From: Roseivirga sp. BDSF3-8
Lineage (GTDB): Bacteria > Bacteroidota > Bacteroidia > Cytophagales > Cyclobacteriaceae
Reading direction: 5' to 3'
Assembly: GCF_041449215.1 (NCBI RefSeq)
Contig: NZ_JBGNFV010000001.1
Coordinates: forward strand, 4,853,001-4,917,000
DNA: 64,000 bases
Shown piece after piece: positions 8,538-17,571 of the stretch (its first letter is position 1; every line of letters begins with the position of its first letter). Under the pieces are notes generated by a model that searched no databases, had not been told where the DNA came from, and saw only the letters and a program-made list of their open reading frames with translations. The position numbers and the translations under genes are program-made.

Positions 8538-8631
8538 ATGAAAAAATATGGCCGGACAGGGCAAAAGCAGAGGGTTCGTGGTTGGCTTTTGATAATGACC
8601 ACGAGCCCCGTCCGGCTCATGATTAGGTTAC

Positions 8632-9870
8632 TTATTCATTTTCTTCCAGGTGGAATATCCCCTTAGCATAGTTCCCCTCTATCGTAGCACCTTTCTGTGC
8701 CGTAGCCGTCTCAGGGTCTACGATATAGATGTTTGCCCCACTGGCATTACTGATGTTCAGGTATACATGACCGTCATGTACCAGGTGCGCCATGCCCCAT
8801 GAGCCACCATGCAAGGGTATCTCCTGTACTTCGGTTACCGTCATTGCCTCCAGGTCCACCACAGCCGTGCGACACATAGGGTTTTCAGTATTAGGTGCAT
8901 AGGTTCCCCATAGTACATTGTCTTCTACAACCATGCGTACTACCGCTTTGCCATTACCGGCATACACCATGTCATTGATCTTATAGCCGCCGCTCGCCTG
9001 CTCAAAGTTGAAGAAGTAATTCTCGTCAAACTCAGTTTCACCTGCATTAATGCGCAGGATGCCGCTTGGCTTAGAAGGGACAGGCGCATAGCCGCTAGCC
9101 AGTGAAGACGAACTAAAGCTGTAAAGGTCCCCGTTCTCATCTTCCACCAGACCCGTGAAACTGCTGTAGATACCGATATCACTGGTGCGAGGGTCTGCAA
9201 TGTGCTTTTCAAACTCCAGCCCGGGATAGCTGTATACCGCTATGCGAGCACTGTCCGAGTTTGGTGTGCTGAAGTCACCACGTGTATGCAGCAGATAATA
9301 AGGGATAAAGAGCTTGTCACCCCGTACCTTAAGGGCAGTAGGCCACGCCACCAGCGAATCGGCCCGGCGCTCGTCTATCAGGATGTTCTTAGACTCAGTG
9401 ATAGACATACTCTCCGTGTTGATCACATTCAGCACGCGAGGTTCGAATCCTGCACGTGGCACACCAATACCCAGCACCGTACTGTTATCTACCAGCCCGT
9501 AATTGTATATGTCTGTTGTGAACACGAAGCGGCCTCTTTCACTTAACTGTCCGTTCTCCAGCTCATACCCAATGCACGAAGGCTCGCCGCTGCTCGTACC
9601 CGAGCTTAGTACCACGTCGCCTGCATTAAAGAAGTAACGCCAGCCGATCTGCTCCTCACCCTGACCTATAGGCGATACCGTACCCGTCATCACCGTGTCC
9701 TTTGTCACCAGTACGTCCGAGCCGCTCGGAGACTCCACCGCCACCACAAACTTACTGTCCGGAGTGTCGATCGGATCCGTAGGATCAATATTATCATCAT
9801 CGCCGCAGGATGCCAGTGTCGCAGCCGCAGCCAGCATCATTAAGTAGTGTCTGTACTTCGAAAAAATCAT
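8632..9870 (-). CDS. DUF4374-family lipoprotein, siderophore-uptake associated
   Basis: This 412-aa protein has a lipoprotein signal peptide (MIFSKYRHYLMMLAAAATLASCGDD in two pieces, Cys at the lipobox LASC). After an acidic linker the sequence is beta-rich, with propeller-like repeats such as LENGQLSERGRFVFTTDIYNYG and NIYIVDPETATAQKG. This pattern, together with its place directly after a TonB receptor and before a PepSY membrane protein, fits DUF4374. That family recurs in Bacteroidota siderophore-uptake loci and may be a surface or periplasmic siderophore-binding propeller. It lies 21 bp after the receptor gene. Confidence 0.82.
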   Translation of the reverse strand: MIFSKYRHYLMMLAAAATLASCGDDDNIDPTDPIDTPDSKFVVAVESPSGSDVLVTKDTVMTGTVSPIGQGEEQIGWRYFFNAGDVVLSSGTSSGEPSCIGYELENGQLSERGRFVFTTDIYNYGLVDNSTVLGIGVPRAGFEPRVLNVINTESMSITESKNILIDERRADSLVAWPTALKVRGDKLFIPYYLLHTRGDFSTPNSDSARIAVYSYPGLEFEKHIADPRTSDIGIYSSFTGLVEDENGDLYSFSSSSLASGYAPVPSKPSGILRINAGETEFDENYFFNFEQASGGYKINDMVYAGNGKAVVRMVVEDNVLWGTYAPNTENPMCRTAVVDLEAMTVTEVQEIPLHGGSWGMAHLVHDGHVYLNISNASGANIYIVDPETATAQKGATIEGNYAKGIFHLEENE

Positions 9871-9891
9871 GATATAGTCAGTGTTTATTAT

Positions 9892-12273
9892 TTAGTATTT
9901 GGAAATGAAATAGCGTGCTTTCAGGCTAAAAGCTCTGCCTGGTTTCTGCAGGTTGAAATTGTCATATACATCCGCATCCCACAGGTTGCTGATAGTAAAT
10001 GAAAGATTGTAACGGCCATTGTCTATCGAATACACCAGCTCCACATTCTGCGTAAGCTGCTCCGGTATCACATTTTTACTTTCACGGCTTCCCTGGCTTG
10101 GCCAGAACAGGTAGTACTCGTGCACATAGCGCTGGATGGAAGCAATCGAAAAGGCGTCGTCTTTCTGGAAAAGATCCGGTATACGATAGCTCAGGACTAC
10201 ATTACCGAACAGGTACGGAATATTAGGCACCCGGTCACCGTTATAAGGATCTCGCGTACCCCCAACCACCCCCTGCAGCCACTCAGAAGTATTGCGTATA
10301 TCCTGGTACGTGAAGTTCAGGCCAGCATTAAAGCGCTCATTGTAACGGTAGTTCAGCGTCATGTCAACCCCTTTCGTAGATACACTCGCCTCGTTCACGT
10401 AGTTGCTCAGAATGCCCCGGCTCTCTACCCGAATGAAGTCCTCAGAATCACGGTAGAAAAAGTTTCCTTCTGCGTGAATCTGGTGCTTTAGTGCAGGAGC
10501 ATTACTGATCCGGAAGCCCAGGTTTACATTATGGCTTGATTCTGGTCCCAGCGTAGGGTTAGGCACCACCAGCAGGCCGTTGCCAAATAGCTCCAGTGGC
10601 TCTGGATAGCGGATCGTGCGTTCATAAGATAGCTTTACCTGCGCCGCAGGACTTACCTGGTACGTACTTGCCGCTCCAAAACCGAAGCGGTCAATCTGCT
10701 TTTCAAATAAATTCTTCTCTTCCCCGTTCCAGCTCGTTTCCAGTGAGTTAAGAGTGAAAAAGTAATTTTTTATGAAGAAGGTATTGTTCAGCTTCTCCTC
10801 CCAGAAGTGCTGGCTGTATGATAAGCCCAGCACCTTCTTGTCCGTGGTGCTTGGTTCACTGAACTGTGTCGCATTCTGTGGATGGTAGTCGTCCTCCCCC
10901 TCGCGTGTCAGTCGGTTTACTGAAAAATTGGCCGCCACCATGTGGTTATTGGCAAAGCGGTACTGAATATTCGTATTAGATAGGAAGTTTCTGTCCTCCA
11001 GCAGGAAGCGCGACTTTCGCCCGGCTTCACCTGTAGTCGGGTGCTGATTTTCCAGCCGTCCCCCTAGCCAGTCATAACGGTGGCTGCTTGTGTCCGTCGT
11101 TAATTGCTCACGACGCACCATCACCGCATACGTATTAATATCCAACCCTTTAATAATATCCCGCTTGCGGTAGGTCAGGTTTCCGATGAGGCTGTTCTCC
11201 TCCTGCGTCACCTCACCCAGCGGCGGGTTATACGTAGATGAACCGTAAGTCTGCTGTATCTCATTAAAGTTATCCGAATACAAAACACCCAGCATCAGCT
11301 CATCCGCCCAGCTCTTTTGCATTACGCCCCCTTCTACCTGCACCATCGCTGAACGATAGCCATCATGAAAGCGCTCCACCTCGGTAGGCTCCTCTTCTGG
11401 TACGCCCCCCTCACCTATCAGGCGCACGTCTATGTCGTAATTATTATCCGTCTTATTATAAAATGACCTTGTGCGGAACGTTAGCCCTGTATTGGTGTCG
11501 TACATCTGGGCATTTACCGCGGCCCGGTGTGTATTAAAGGATCCGTAAGCGTAGCTTGCATCAAGAAAGTCACCCGGTGTACGGTTGGTCACCACATTGA
11601 TGGCTCCGCCCAGTGCATCCGAAGAAAGATGGATCGGCACCACCCCTTTGTACACCTCCACCTGCTGGATCAGGTTTGCCGGGAAGTTATTTAGCGTAAG
11701 TGCATTCCCAAAATAGTCCATCGGAACCCCATCGATAAAGGTCCGTACCTGGTTGCCGCTCAGTCCGTTTAGTGACAGTGTAAAGCCTGAGCCCAGGCCG
11801 CCTTCCTCCCTGAGGTTAATACCTGATACCCGGTTCAGTATCTGGTTTACATCTGTACTTACATCCCTGAAGCCCTTAGCCTCTATCACTTCTACATTAT
11901 ATGCCTGCTCCCTGAGTTCCTCGGCCTTCGTTTTACCAAATACTACTACCTGATCCAACTCTGTAATGTCCTCGCTTAGGATTACATTAACTGTCAGAGT
12001 TTCACCAGCTTTCAGGCTTACCTCCTTTTCCTCCCTCACATACCCCATGCCTGATATGATGAGAACATGCCTACCGGCGGGCACCCCGGTAATAGTGTAT
12101 CGTCCATTCGCTGCGGTGGCCGCGCCAGTAGAAGGCTTATCCTGTAGTTGTACAGTTATACCGACTAGCTCCTCTCCTTCCGTTCCTGTCACCTGGCCCG
12201 TAATTGCCCCTGATTGAGCCATTGCCGGAAAGGCAATCATTATAGCCAATGCGTATAGTAGTAGTGATCTCAT
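9892..12273 (-). CDS. TonB-dependent outer-membrane siderophore receptor
   Basis: The 793-aa receptor has a signal peptide (about residues 1-19). A carboxypeptidase-regulatory-like domain (about 20-110, GAITGQVTGTEGEELVGITVQL) follows. The plug (about 115-230) contains DVNQILNRVSGINLREEGG and TFIDGVPMDYFG. A long beta barrel ends in RAFSLKARYFISKY, with the usual terminal aromatic. There is no clear TonB box before the plug. It heads a four-gene operon with a DUF4374 lipoprotein, a PepSY protein and a response regulator. The promoter and a perfect 19-bp inverted repeat lie immediately upstream. It probably takes up the ferric form of the siderophore made by the operon at 1-3885, or a related xenosiderophore. 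Confidence 0.93.
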   Translation of the reverse strand: MRSLLLYALAIMIAFPAMAQSGAITGQVTGTEGEELVGITVQLQDKPSTGAATAANGRYTITGVPAGRHVLIISGMGYVREEKEVSLKAGETLTVNVILSEDITELDQVVVFGKTKAEELREQAYNVEVIEAKGFRDVSTDVNQILNRVSGINLREEGGLGSGFTLSLNGLSGNQVRTFIDGVPMDYFGNALTLNNFPANLIQQVEVYKGVVPIHLSSDALGGAINVVTNRTPGDFLDASYAYGSFNTHRAAVNAQMYDTNTGLTFRTRSFYNKTDNNYDIDVRLIGEGGVPEEEPTEVERFHDGYRSAMVQVEGGVMQKSWADELMLGVLYSDNFNEIQQTYGSSTYNPPLGEVTQEENSLIGNLTYRKRDIIKGLDINTYAVMVRREQLTTDTSSHRYDWLGGRLENQHPTTGEAGRKSRFLLEDRNFLSNTNIQYRFANNHMVAANFSVNRLTREGEDDYHPQNATQFSEPSTTDKKVLGLSYSQHFWEEKLNNTFFIKNYFFTLNSLETSWNGEEKNLFEKQIDRFGFGAASTYQVSPAAQVKLSYERTIRYPEPLELFGNGLLVVPNPTLGPESSHNVNLGFRISNAPALKHQIHAEGNFFYRDSEDFIRVESRGILSNYVNEASVSTKGVDMTLNYRYNERFNAGLNFTYQDIRNTSEWLQGVVGGTRDPYNGDRVPNIPYLFGNVVLSYRIPDLFQKDDAFSIASIQRYVHEYYLFWPSQGSRESKNVIPEQLTQNVELVYSIDNGRYNLSFTISNLWDADVYDNFNLQKPGRAFSLKARYFISKY

Positions 12274-12284
12274 TCGTTATCCTT

Positions 12285-12303
12285 ATTTAGACTTAATCTA
12301 AAT
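12285..12303. promoter_or_regulatory. Probable iron-responsive operator (DtxR-like box) of TonB operon
   Basis: ATTTAGA-CTTAA-TCTAAAT is a perfect 7+5+7 inverted repeat ending 12 bp before the receptor start codon and overlapping the expected transcription start. A one-mismatch copy precedes the siderophore operon at 3936. Length and symmetry resemble DtxR/IdeR operators; the regulator gene is not in the window. Confidence 0.65.
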
Positions 12304-12308
12304 CATTG

Positions 12309-12339
12309 CAAAAATAGGAATCGGTTGCGTACCTGCAAA
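12309..12339 (-). promoter_or_regulatory. Bacteroidota-type promoter of TonB operon
   Basis: On the minus strand, TTTG (12336-12339) and TATTTTTG (12309-12316) are spaced by 19 bp and match the Bacteroidota -33/-7 elements. The start of transcription would fall in or next to the inverted repeat at 12285-12303. An AGGA ribosome-binding sequence precedes the receptor ATG. The remaining intergenic stretch to 12638 shows no gene. Confidence 0.55.
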
Positions 12340-12638
12340 TAAATTTTTGGATAAGCTGAGTCGCGGCATTAAGAAGTTGGAAAATGTGGGATGATTAAAA
12401 GCTCCACCACTGAGCGCAGGAGCATATTTGTGAGAAAATAAGCTGTTAAGTACCAGGAGAAAATATTGATGATTTTAACTACAAATTGATTTATGGGTAC
12501 CGCTACCTGTTGATATACACTCCAGGGTTCCTTTAGAGGAGGGTCCTTGAGCAGGTTTTGTTCTTAAACCCTCTCTGTGGCACGCTTGTTGATATGTAAT
12601 TAGCAGATAACCAATTGATTACTAATAGTTCGTAGCTA

Positions 12639-13034
12639 ATGAAAAGTGTAAAGCCCCTTATTTTCACCTTTATCACTCTTCTGAGTATATACCTCTCCCC
12701 TCCTGCTCTGGCAAGGCAGCAAAATGATGATGCTGATTCTGTTTGCAACAATGTCCCCAGAGACCTCGGCAACCGGGTTCAGGCAATACAAACCCTGCAG
12801 GATACAGAATTTACCTTTGAACAAAGCCTGGAGACCCTACAGGTTTTTGGGGTCAAAAAAGCTACCTATTATAGCTGTGATGGGAATCTGGGTTACCTGG
12901 TCGTCAATACTTACCGGCGTAACTACCTTTACGAGAACGTACCGCGGGAATTATGGGAGAATTTTAAAAATGCTTACAGTATAGACGGGTTCTTTACAAA
13001 AAATTTAAAATTCAATACGATCTATCTTTACTAA
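12639..13034 (+). CDS. Secreted KTSC-domain protein
   Basis: The 131-aa protein has a cleavable signal peptide (about residues 1-26, ending PPALARQQ). The C-terminal half (about 75-131) reads LGYLVVNTYRRNYLYENVP followed by RELWENFKNAYSIDGFFTKN. This matches the KTSC pattern: a strand, a Y-x-Y turn, a VP-x-x-x-W/Y helix, then S-x-G-x-F-F-x-x-x-I. KTSC domains are small beta-alpha modules of unknown function, and secreted versions are less familiar. The N-terminal part has no recognised homology. It stands alone, with divergent iron genes upstream. A perfect 14-bp palindrome (GTCTGCATGCAGAC, 13035-13048) directly follows the stop but lacks a T tract. Confidence 0.7.
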   Translation: MKSVKPLIFTFITLLSIYLSPPALARQQNDDADSVCNNVPRDLGNRVQAIQTLQDTEFTFEQSLETLQVFGVKKATYYSCDGNLGYLVVNTYRRNYLYENVPRELWENFKNAYSIDGFFTKNLKFNTIYLY

Positions 13035-13275
13035 GTCTGCATGCAGACAGATATACTTTCATACCTTCCTGTTTGGAAAAGCGTGTTATGTTTTTAAATA
13101 GATTGCTTCATAAGTAAGCACTACTTAACGAGTAAAGCTATCAGTAAATAACTGATTTTCAGGAGTTCATCGAAAACCATTACCATCATTCCCGAATAGT
13201 AGCCATCTTTATTTAAGGCTGGCAATTATCTAAGAGAGAGTGCGATCCTGATTGTGTTAAATAAATGGTTTTACT

Positions 13276-15417
13276 GTGAGGTATTTATCTGTTATTTTTT
13301 ACTTGCTGCTTTCGCTTTTTGCAGCCTCCTCTTGTGCCAGCCCCTCCTCAAATGAGGTTGAAAGGTTAAATTTAGCCCCTTTTATAAGTTATTATCCCGA
13401 TAGTAGCGTTGTAGTTTCCCTCGATGAAGTCACCTCTGGAAGACTCGACTCCACTTTTATCACATTAGACAAAACCTCTCCAGCATTCGGTTTTGCAGAT
13501 TATCCGGTATGGATCAGAATAGATCCTGCTTTCTACAAAAAGCAGGTTGATGACCCTGTCATTCAACTCGAGTATGCCCTTATTCAGCATGTCTGGTTTT
13601 ACACACTATCTGCTGAGGGAGAATGGCAAGAAAGTCACCAGGGCTATGAGGTAGTACACGGCAATTCGGATCGCAATCAGTACTATAGCATAGGTCTTGC
13701 TAAAGTGCACCAAACTACTCCTGTGTATCTGAAGATCCGATCAAGCGGGTCTCTGAGGGTTCCGCTTTTCGTCAGTAGTGCCTCTCGCATTAATACCAAT
13801 GCCAATAACCGTAGTCTCGTTTTCGGGCTATACTTTGGTGCACTGCTTATGATGGTGCTTTATAACCTTTTCCTATATTCTGCCCTTAGAGACACAAACT
13901 ACATTTATTATTGTCTCTTCATAACTTCCAATATTATCGCTCAGTGGGTTTACAGTGGCTATATGCACTTTGAATGGCCTATCTTTACCAGCAGGCTGTG
14001 GCAAAATCATCTGAGTACCTCTATACTTATTACTACTCTTTTTGCCACCTTGTTCACTATCCACTTTCTCAACACCAGCCGTTTTGCCAAAAAGATGCAT
14101 AAGCCCCTAGTAATTTTGGCATGGGTATGTGGTGTAGTCGGTTTGTTAAGTCCCTTTCTCGGCTATCGGCTTGCCTTGCTCAGTATGATGTTTACTGTGG
14201 CCATAGGCCCGCTTCTCATCTGGGTAGCTAGTATCATCACATTGCGTAATAAGAACAAATCTGCCCGGTATTATCTGGGAGGCTGGACTGTATACCTGCT
14301 ATGTTCCACAGTTGTCAGTCTACAGGCCGCGCAATTACTTCCGGAAGGCACCTTGGCAGATAACTTTGTCAGATTAGGGGCTGTTATTGAAGCTCTCCTC
14401 CTTTCCCTGGCCCTTGCTGATAGAATTCAGATACTGCGCCGCGAAAAAGAAGAGGCCAGGGCGAGGCTTATTAAAAACGTGCGCGAAAATGAGCAGAATG
14501 CTCAAAAACAAAACCAGCTACTTGAGCAAATGGTAGATGAGCGTACCAGAGAGTTGCAGGATAAACAGGAGGAAGTACTCACCCAGGCAAAAGTGATAGA
14601 GGAACAGAATGTTCGCCTTTACAAACACTCCGAAGAACTGGAAAGCCTGGTAAAGAAACGTACCCGGGCTTTGGCCGAGTCTAACCTGGAGCTGGTTAAG
14701 CAAAACGTCCGGCTGGAGCAGTACGCGTATATCACCTCTCACAACCTTCGCGGCCCCCTCGCCAACCTCATGGGGGTTCTGAATGTATTTGACCGTGATG
14801 ACCTTTCAAACCCCGTAAACCGTGATTGTATAAGGCACCTGGACAAGGCGACAGATAACCTCGAAGCCGTCATTAAGGATCTTAACAAGATACTGAATCT
14901 TAAAAATGATCTTAGTCAGGTATATGAAACTATCGAGCTTGAGCCATTTATCTCCAACCTGGTAGATCGTACCACTACCGCCTTTCATCAGAAGGAAGTG
15001 AATGTATATCTTGAACTGGAAGAAGGGCTGATGATGACCACTATTCCAACCTACCTGTACAGTATTCTTTATAACCTGATAAGCAATAGCATTAAGTACA
15101 GAGCCCTGGATCGACCTACAAAAATCACTATAGGCACCCATAGTATCAATGGTAAACTGGAGATATTTGTAGAGGATAATGGCCTCGGTATAGATATGGA
15201 CAGGTTTGGGGATAAGCTTTTTGGGCTGTATCAACGCTTTCACCTCCACCGGGAGGGGAAAGGCATAGGGCTCCACCTCGTAAAAACCCAGACAGAAATA
15301 TTGAGAGGTAGTATTACGGTAGATAGCAAGCAGGGAAAGGGAACACGATTCAGTCTGGTTTTTGATAAGTCACCCGAATTGCCCTGTGTTGATAAAGAAA
15401 AAAGAGAAAGGCAGTAG
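13276..15417 (+). CDS. 7TMR-DISM sensor histidine kinase
   Basis: The 713-aa kinase is called from a GTG at 13276; no in-frame ATG fits better. It has a signal peptide or lipobox (FAASSCAS) and a 7TMR-DISM extracellular domain (about 35-165). Seven membrane helices follow (about 180-385), then a coiled coil (about 390-475, QNQLLEQMVDERTRELQDK). The HisKA region carries the phosphoacceptor His489 (YITSHNLRGPLANL). The HATPase has N-box YNLISNSIKYRA, G1 VEDNGLGID and G2 GKGIGLHLVKTQ. All catalytic motifs are intact. No response regulator is adjacent. The upstream region contains TTCATCGAA (13166-13174), a motif also found at 16033 before the convergent STAS-like gene. Confidence 0.92.
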   Translation: MRYLSVIFYLLLSLFAASSCASPSSNEVERLNLAPFISYYPDSSVVVSLDEVTSGRLDSTFITLDKTSPAFGFADYPVWIRIDPAFYKKQVDDPVIQLEYALIQHVWFYTLSAEGEWQESHQGYEVVHGNSDRNQYYSIGLAKVHQTTPVYLKIRSSGSLRVPLFVSSASRINTNANNRSLVFGLYFGALLMMVLYNLFLYSALRDTNYIYYCLFITSNIIAQWVYSGYMHFEWPIFTSRLWQNHLSTSILITTLFATLFTIHFLNTSRFAKKMHKPLVILAWVCGVVGLLSPFLGYRLALLSMMFTVAIGPLLIWVASIITLRNKNKSARYYLGGWTVYLLCSTVVSLQAAQLLPEGTLADNFVRLGAVIEALLLSLALADRIQILRREKEEARARLIKNVRENEQNAQKQNQLLEQMVDERTRELQDKQEEVLTQAKVIEEQNVRLYKHSEELESLVKKRTRALAESNLELVKQNVRLEQYAYITSHNLRGPLANLMGVLNVFDRDDLSNPVNRDCIRHLDKATDNLEAVIKDLNKILNLKNDLSQVYETIELEPFISNLVDRTTTAFHQKEVNVYLELEEGLMMTTIPTYLYSILYNLISNSIKYRALDRPTKITIGTHSINGKLEIFVEDNGLGIDMDRFGDKLFGLYQRFHLHREGKGIGLHLVKTQTEILRGSITVDSKQGKGTRFSLVFDKSPELPCVDKEKRERQ

Positions 15418-15434
15418 AAGGGTTAAAAAAGAAA

Positions 15435-15465
15435 AAAAGCTTCGGTAACCCTACCGAAGCTTTAT
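15435..15465. terminator. Bidirectional terminator
   Basis: AGCTTCGGTA-ACCC-TACCGAAGCT is a perfect 10-bp stem. A run of A lies to its left and TTTATC to its right. It separates the convergent kinase gene and STAS-like gene and can serve both. Confidence 0.85.
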
Positions 15466-15497
15466 CTAGTGTAGTATGATATTTTTTTGAGTTAGGT

Positions 15498-15923
15498 TTA
15501 GGCAGGTACTGCTACATCAGATACCAACCACTCATATCCTTCGTTATAATCCTCGAACTGACGAATCTCGAGCTTCTCGATTTTCATCACTGTATCTTTA
15601 GTAGAGAGTTTAGCGAAAACAAATGAAGGCTGAATAATTGCCTCACGCGTTACACCAAGCTGCACTGTTTTAGGAGTAATCTCTTTTGCAATGAAGTCAC
15701 TGCTACTGTCGAATGAGCCTTTCATGTTCCGGATATCAGCTAACCAACGCTTGGCGCCCTTATCCTCCATAAGTTCTGTAATACGGGTAAGTGCTCTGCG
15801 GAAGTTTTCCTGGCTACCGAAAGCGCCATCCCATACATCACTGATTACCTTATTCTTCTCATCCCAGTAAAGAGATACATATACATCCCCGGTCGAGGTT
15901 TTCAACTGGTCGAGCAATTCCAT
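15498..15923 (-). CDS. STAS/SpoIIAA-like hypothetical protein
   Basis: The soluble 141-aa protein has alternating strands and helices: VYVSLYWDEKNKVISDVWDG, NFRRALTRITELMEDKGAKRWLADIRNMKG, FVFAKLSTKDTVMKIEKLEIRQFEDYNEGYEWL. The pattern of a central strand ending in LADIRNM and a C-terminal Y-N-E-G-Y-E-W-L helix resembles STAS/SpoIIAA-like proteins common in Cytophagales. These are often solitary and of unknown role. The assignment rests on fold-level pattern only. It is transcribed alone and convergent with the histidine kinase. Three similar 9-mers spaced about two helical turns apart lie upstream. Confidence 0.6.
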   Translation of the reverse strand: MELLDQLKTSTGDVYVSLYWDEKNKVISDVWDGAFGSQENFRRALTRITELMEDKGAKRWLADIRNMKGSFDSSSDFIAKEITPKTVQLGVTREAIIQPSFVFAKLSTKDTVMKIEKLEIRQFEDYNEGYEWLVSDVAVPA

Positions 15924-16010
15924 ATTTCTCTTGTTTAGTGTTAGTAATTTATGCTTTTGTTTAAGGGGTCATTTTGCTAAATGAACAATCTAATATAGCA
16001 GGAAATTATT

Positions 16011-16062
16011 TTCGACGAAAATTTCACCGGCATTCATCGAATAATCGATAGCACTCGTCGAT
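16011..16062. promoter_or_regulatory. Three regularly spaced TTCRTCGAA-like motifs
   Basis: TTCGACGAA (16011-16019), TTCATCGAA (16033-16041) and CTCGTCGAT (16054-16062) have centres 22 and 21 bp apart, so they would lie on one face of the helix. They lie about 90-140 bp upstream of the STAS-like gene (minus) and 170-220 bp before the TPR gene (plus). Their arrangement suggests a binding site for a regulator. The 300-bp intergenic stretch 15924-16229 shows nothing else. Confidence 0.4.
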
Positions 16063-16229
16063 GTAATTTGTTTGCTTTATAACTTTATTTTTGTTCTGGA
16101 TTGGATTTAAAAGGCCTGAAATATGTCTGATAACAATATTGTATATCATCAATTGATTGTAATATTTTCTATGAAATTACATTTTATGATAAGTTGTCCC
16201 GGCCTTCTTTTATCTTAAGAGAATCAATT

Positions 16230-17450
16230 ATGTCGAAATTTTGTCTATTCCTGTTCTTCTTTTCCTTCCTTTTTATAGCGCCATCGGTGGCGCAGGTGGT
16301 TGATAGTCTGCCTGATATGGAGAATATGCTGAATCAGGGCTGGGCGTATCTGGATGGGGCTTCCTATGAAAAAGCCCTCCAAACTTTTGACCAGGTGGTG
16401 CGTGAAGAACCCAGAAACGTTGAAGGATATTTTGGAAGAGCGTTTGCCCTCGAGCAATTAGGCCGTGGGGCCGAGGCCCGTATAGCCTACCTTACCGTTC
16501 TTGCATTGGACGAAAAGCACTATGAAGCCCGTTTTTACCTCGGTCTCCAGTACCACCAAGCCGGCCTTTATGATGAGGCCATCAAAACACTCTCCACCCT
16601 TGTAGACCAGCAGCCTCCGCTCACTAATAGCATTATGTACGAAGTGAGCAGTACCAATGGAGGAATAGAGGGTGTGCATACCCTTGCCGGACGAAATGAC
16701 CTCATTTTATATCACCGGGCCAGGAGCTACCGCATGGCCAACATGTATGATGAGGCTGTAAGGGATATTGAAAGGGCCTATCGCCAGGCACCGCAGCGTC
16801 CCGAATATTTGCACGAAAAAGCATTAATAAGAGAAGCCGAAGGCAATAAAGATGCAGCTGCGGGAATCTACCGGGATATACTTATTGCTTATCCGGCCTA
16901 CACTGAAGCTATGTATAACCTGACCCGGCTCACTAGCGAAGGCTCAGGGGATTCAGGCGCCGCAAGGCAGGCCTATGGAAAAGTGATAGAAAGCGACAGT
17001 AACGCGGTAGAAGCGTGGGCTAGTCGTGGAATTCTTCACTTTGATCAGCAGCAGTATGAAAAGGCAGAGTATGACTTTAAGCAAGCCTTGCTTCTGAATG
17101 ACGGGGACGAACAGAATTGGATAAATCATGGTATGGCCCAGGAAAAACTGGGACATTTTATGGAAGCCATAAGGGACTTTGAGAAGGCCCTGAATCTGGA
17201 CCCCCAGAACCTCACCGCTATGCTGCACCTGGGGAATGCCTACCTTAAGCAACGGATGCATCGTAAGGCACTGAGACAATACGAGGACCTGCTCGAGTTG
17301 ACTCCGGAGCATAGCGGAGCTGCCTATAATAAGGCCATTGCACTCTATAACCTTGGCCAGAAGGGTAGCGCTTGCCGTGCACTGAATGTCGCAGAAGGCC
17401 ACGGGGCAGATGTAGCTCCCAATTTAAGAAAAAGAGTATGTGGTGGCTGA
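16230..17450 (+). CDS. Secreted TPR-repeat protein
   Basis: The ATG at 16230 gives MSKFCLFLFFFSFLFIAPSVAQ, a good signal peptide cleaved after Ala-Gln. An in-frame TTG at 16194 is less likely. The mature protein (about 385 aa) is built of tetratricopeptide repeats from end to end. Clear units include AWYLDG-type ASYEKALQTFDQVVREEPRN, DEQNWINHGMAQEKLGHFMEAIRDF and ALNLDPQNLTAMLHLGNAYL. It is probably a periplasmic scaffold; its partner is unknown. It ends 121 bp before the BNR-repeat protein on the same strand. An operon link is possible. Confidence 0.85.
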   Translation: MSKFCLFLFFFSFLFIAPSVAQVVDSLPDMENMLNQGWAYLDGASYEKALQTFDQVVREEPRNVEGYFGRAFALEQLGRGAEARIAYLTVLALDEKHYEARFYLGLQYHQAGLYDEAIKTLSTLVDQQPPLTNSIMYEVSSTNGGIEGVHTLAGRNDLILYHRARSYRMANMYDEAVRDIERAYRQAPQRPEYLHEKALIREAEGNKDAAAGIYRDILIAYPAYTEAMYNLTRLTSEGSGDSGAARQAYGKVIESDSNAVEAWASRGILHFDQQQYEKAEYDFKQALLLNDGDEQNWINHGMAQEKLGHFMEAIRDFEKALNLDPQNLTAMLHLGNAYLKQRMHRKALRQYEDLLELTPEHSGAAYNKAIALYNLGQKGSACRALNVAEGHGADVAPNLRKRVCGG

Positions 17451-17571
17451 TCTTATAAGAAGGCAAAAACCATTCCCGTAAATCTGAGACCACTACCACA
17501 ATATTCATAGGTCTCTACCTGTATTATGTTGTATATTTTCCACCCTACACCAGTACAGGCAATTAAATAAA

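Noticed and set aside
9435-9460. A GGTTCGAATCC sequence resembling a tRNA T-arm
   Set aside because: It lies inside the DUF4374 coding frame, the T-stem does not pair properly, and no acceptor stem or anticodon arm can be placed around it.
12533-12772. Minus-strand frame of 79 codons overlapping the KTSC gene
   Set aside because: It runs antisense through the KTSC gene, has no coding signature and is a shadow frame.
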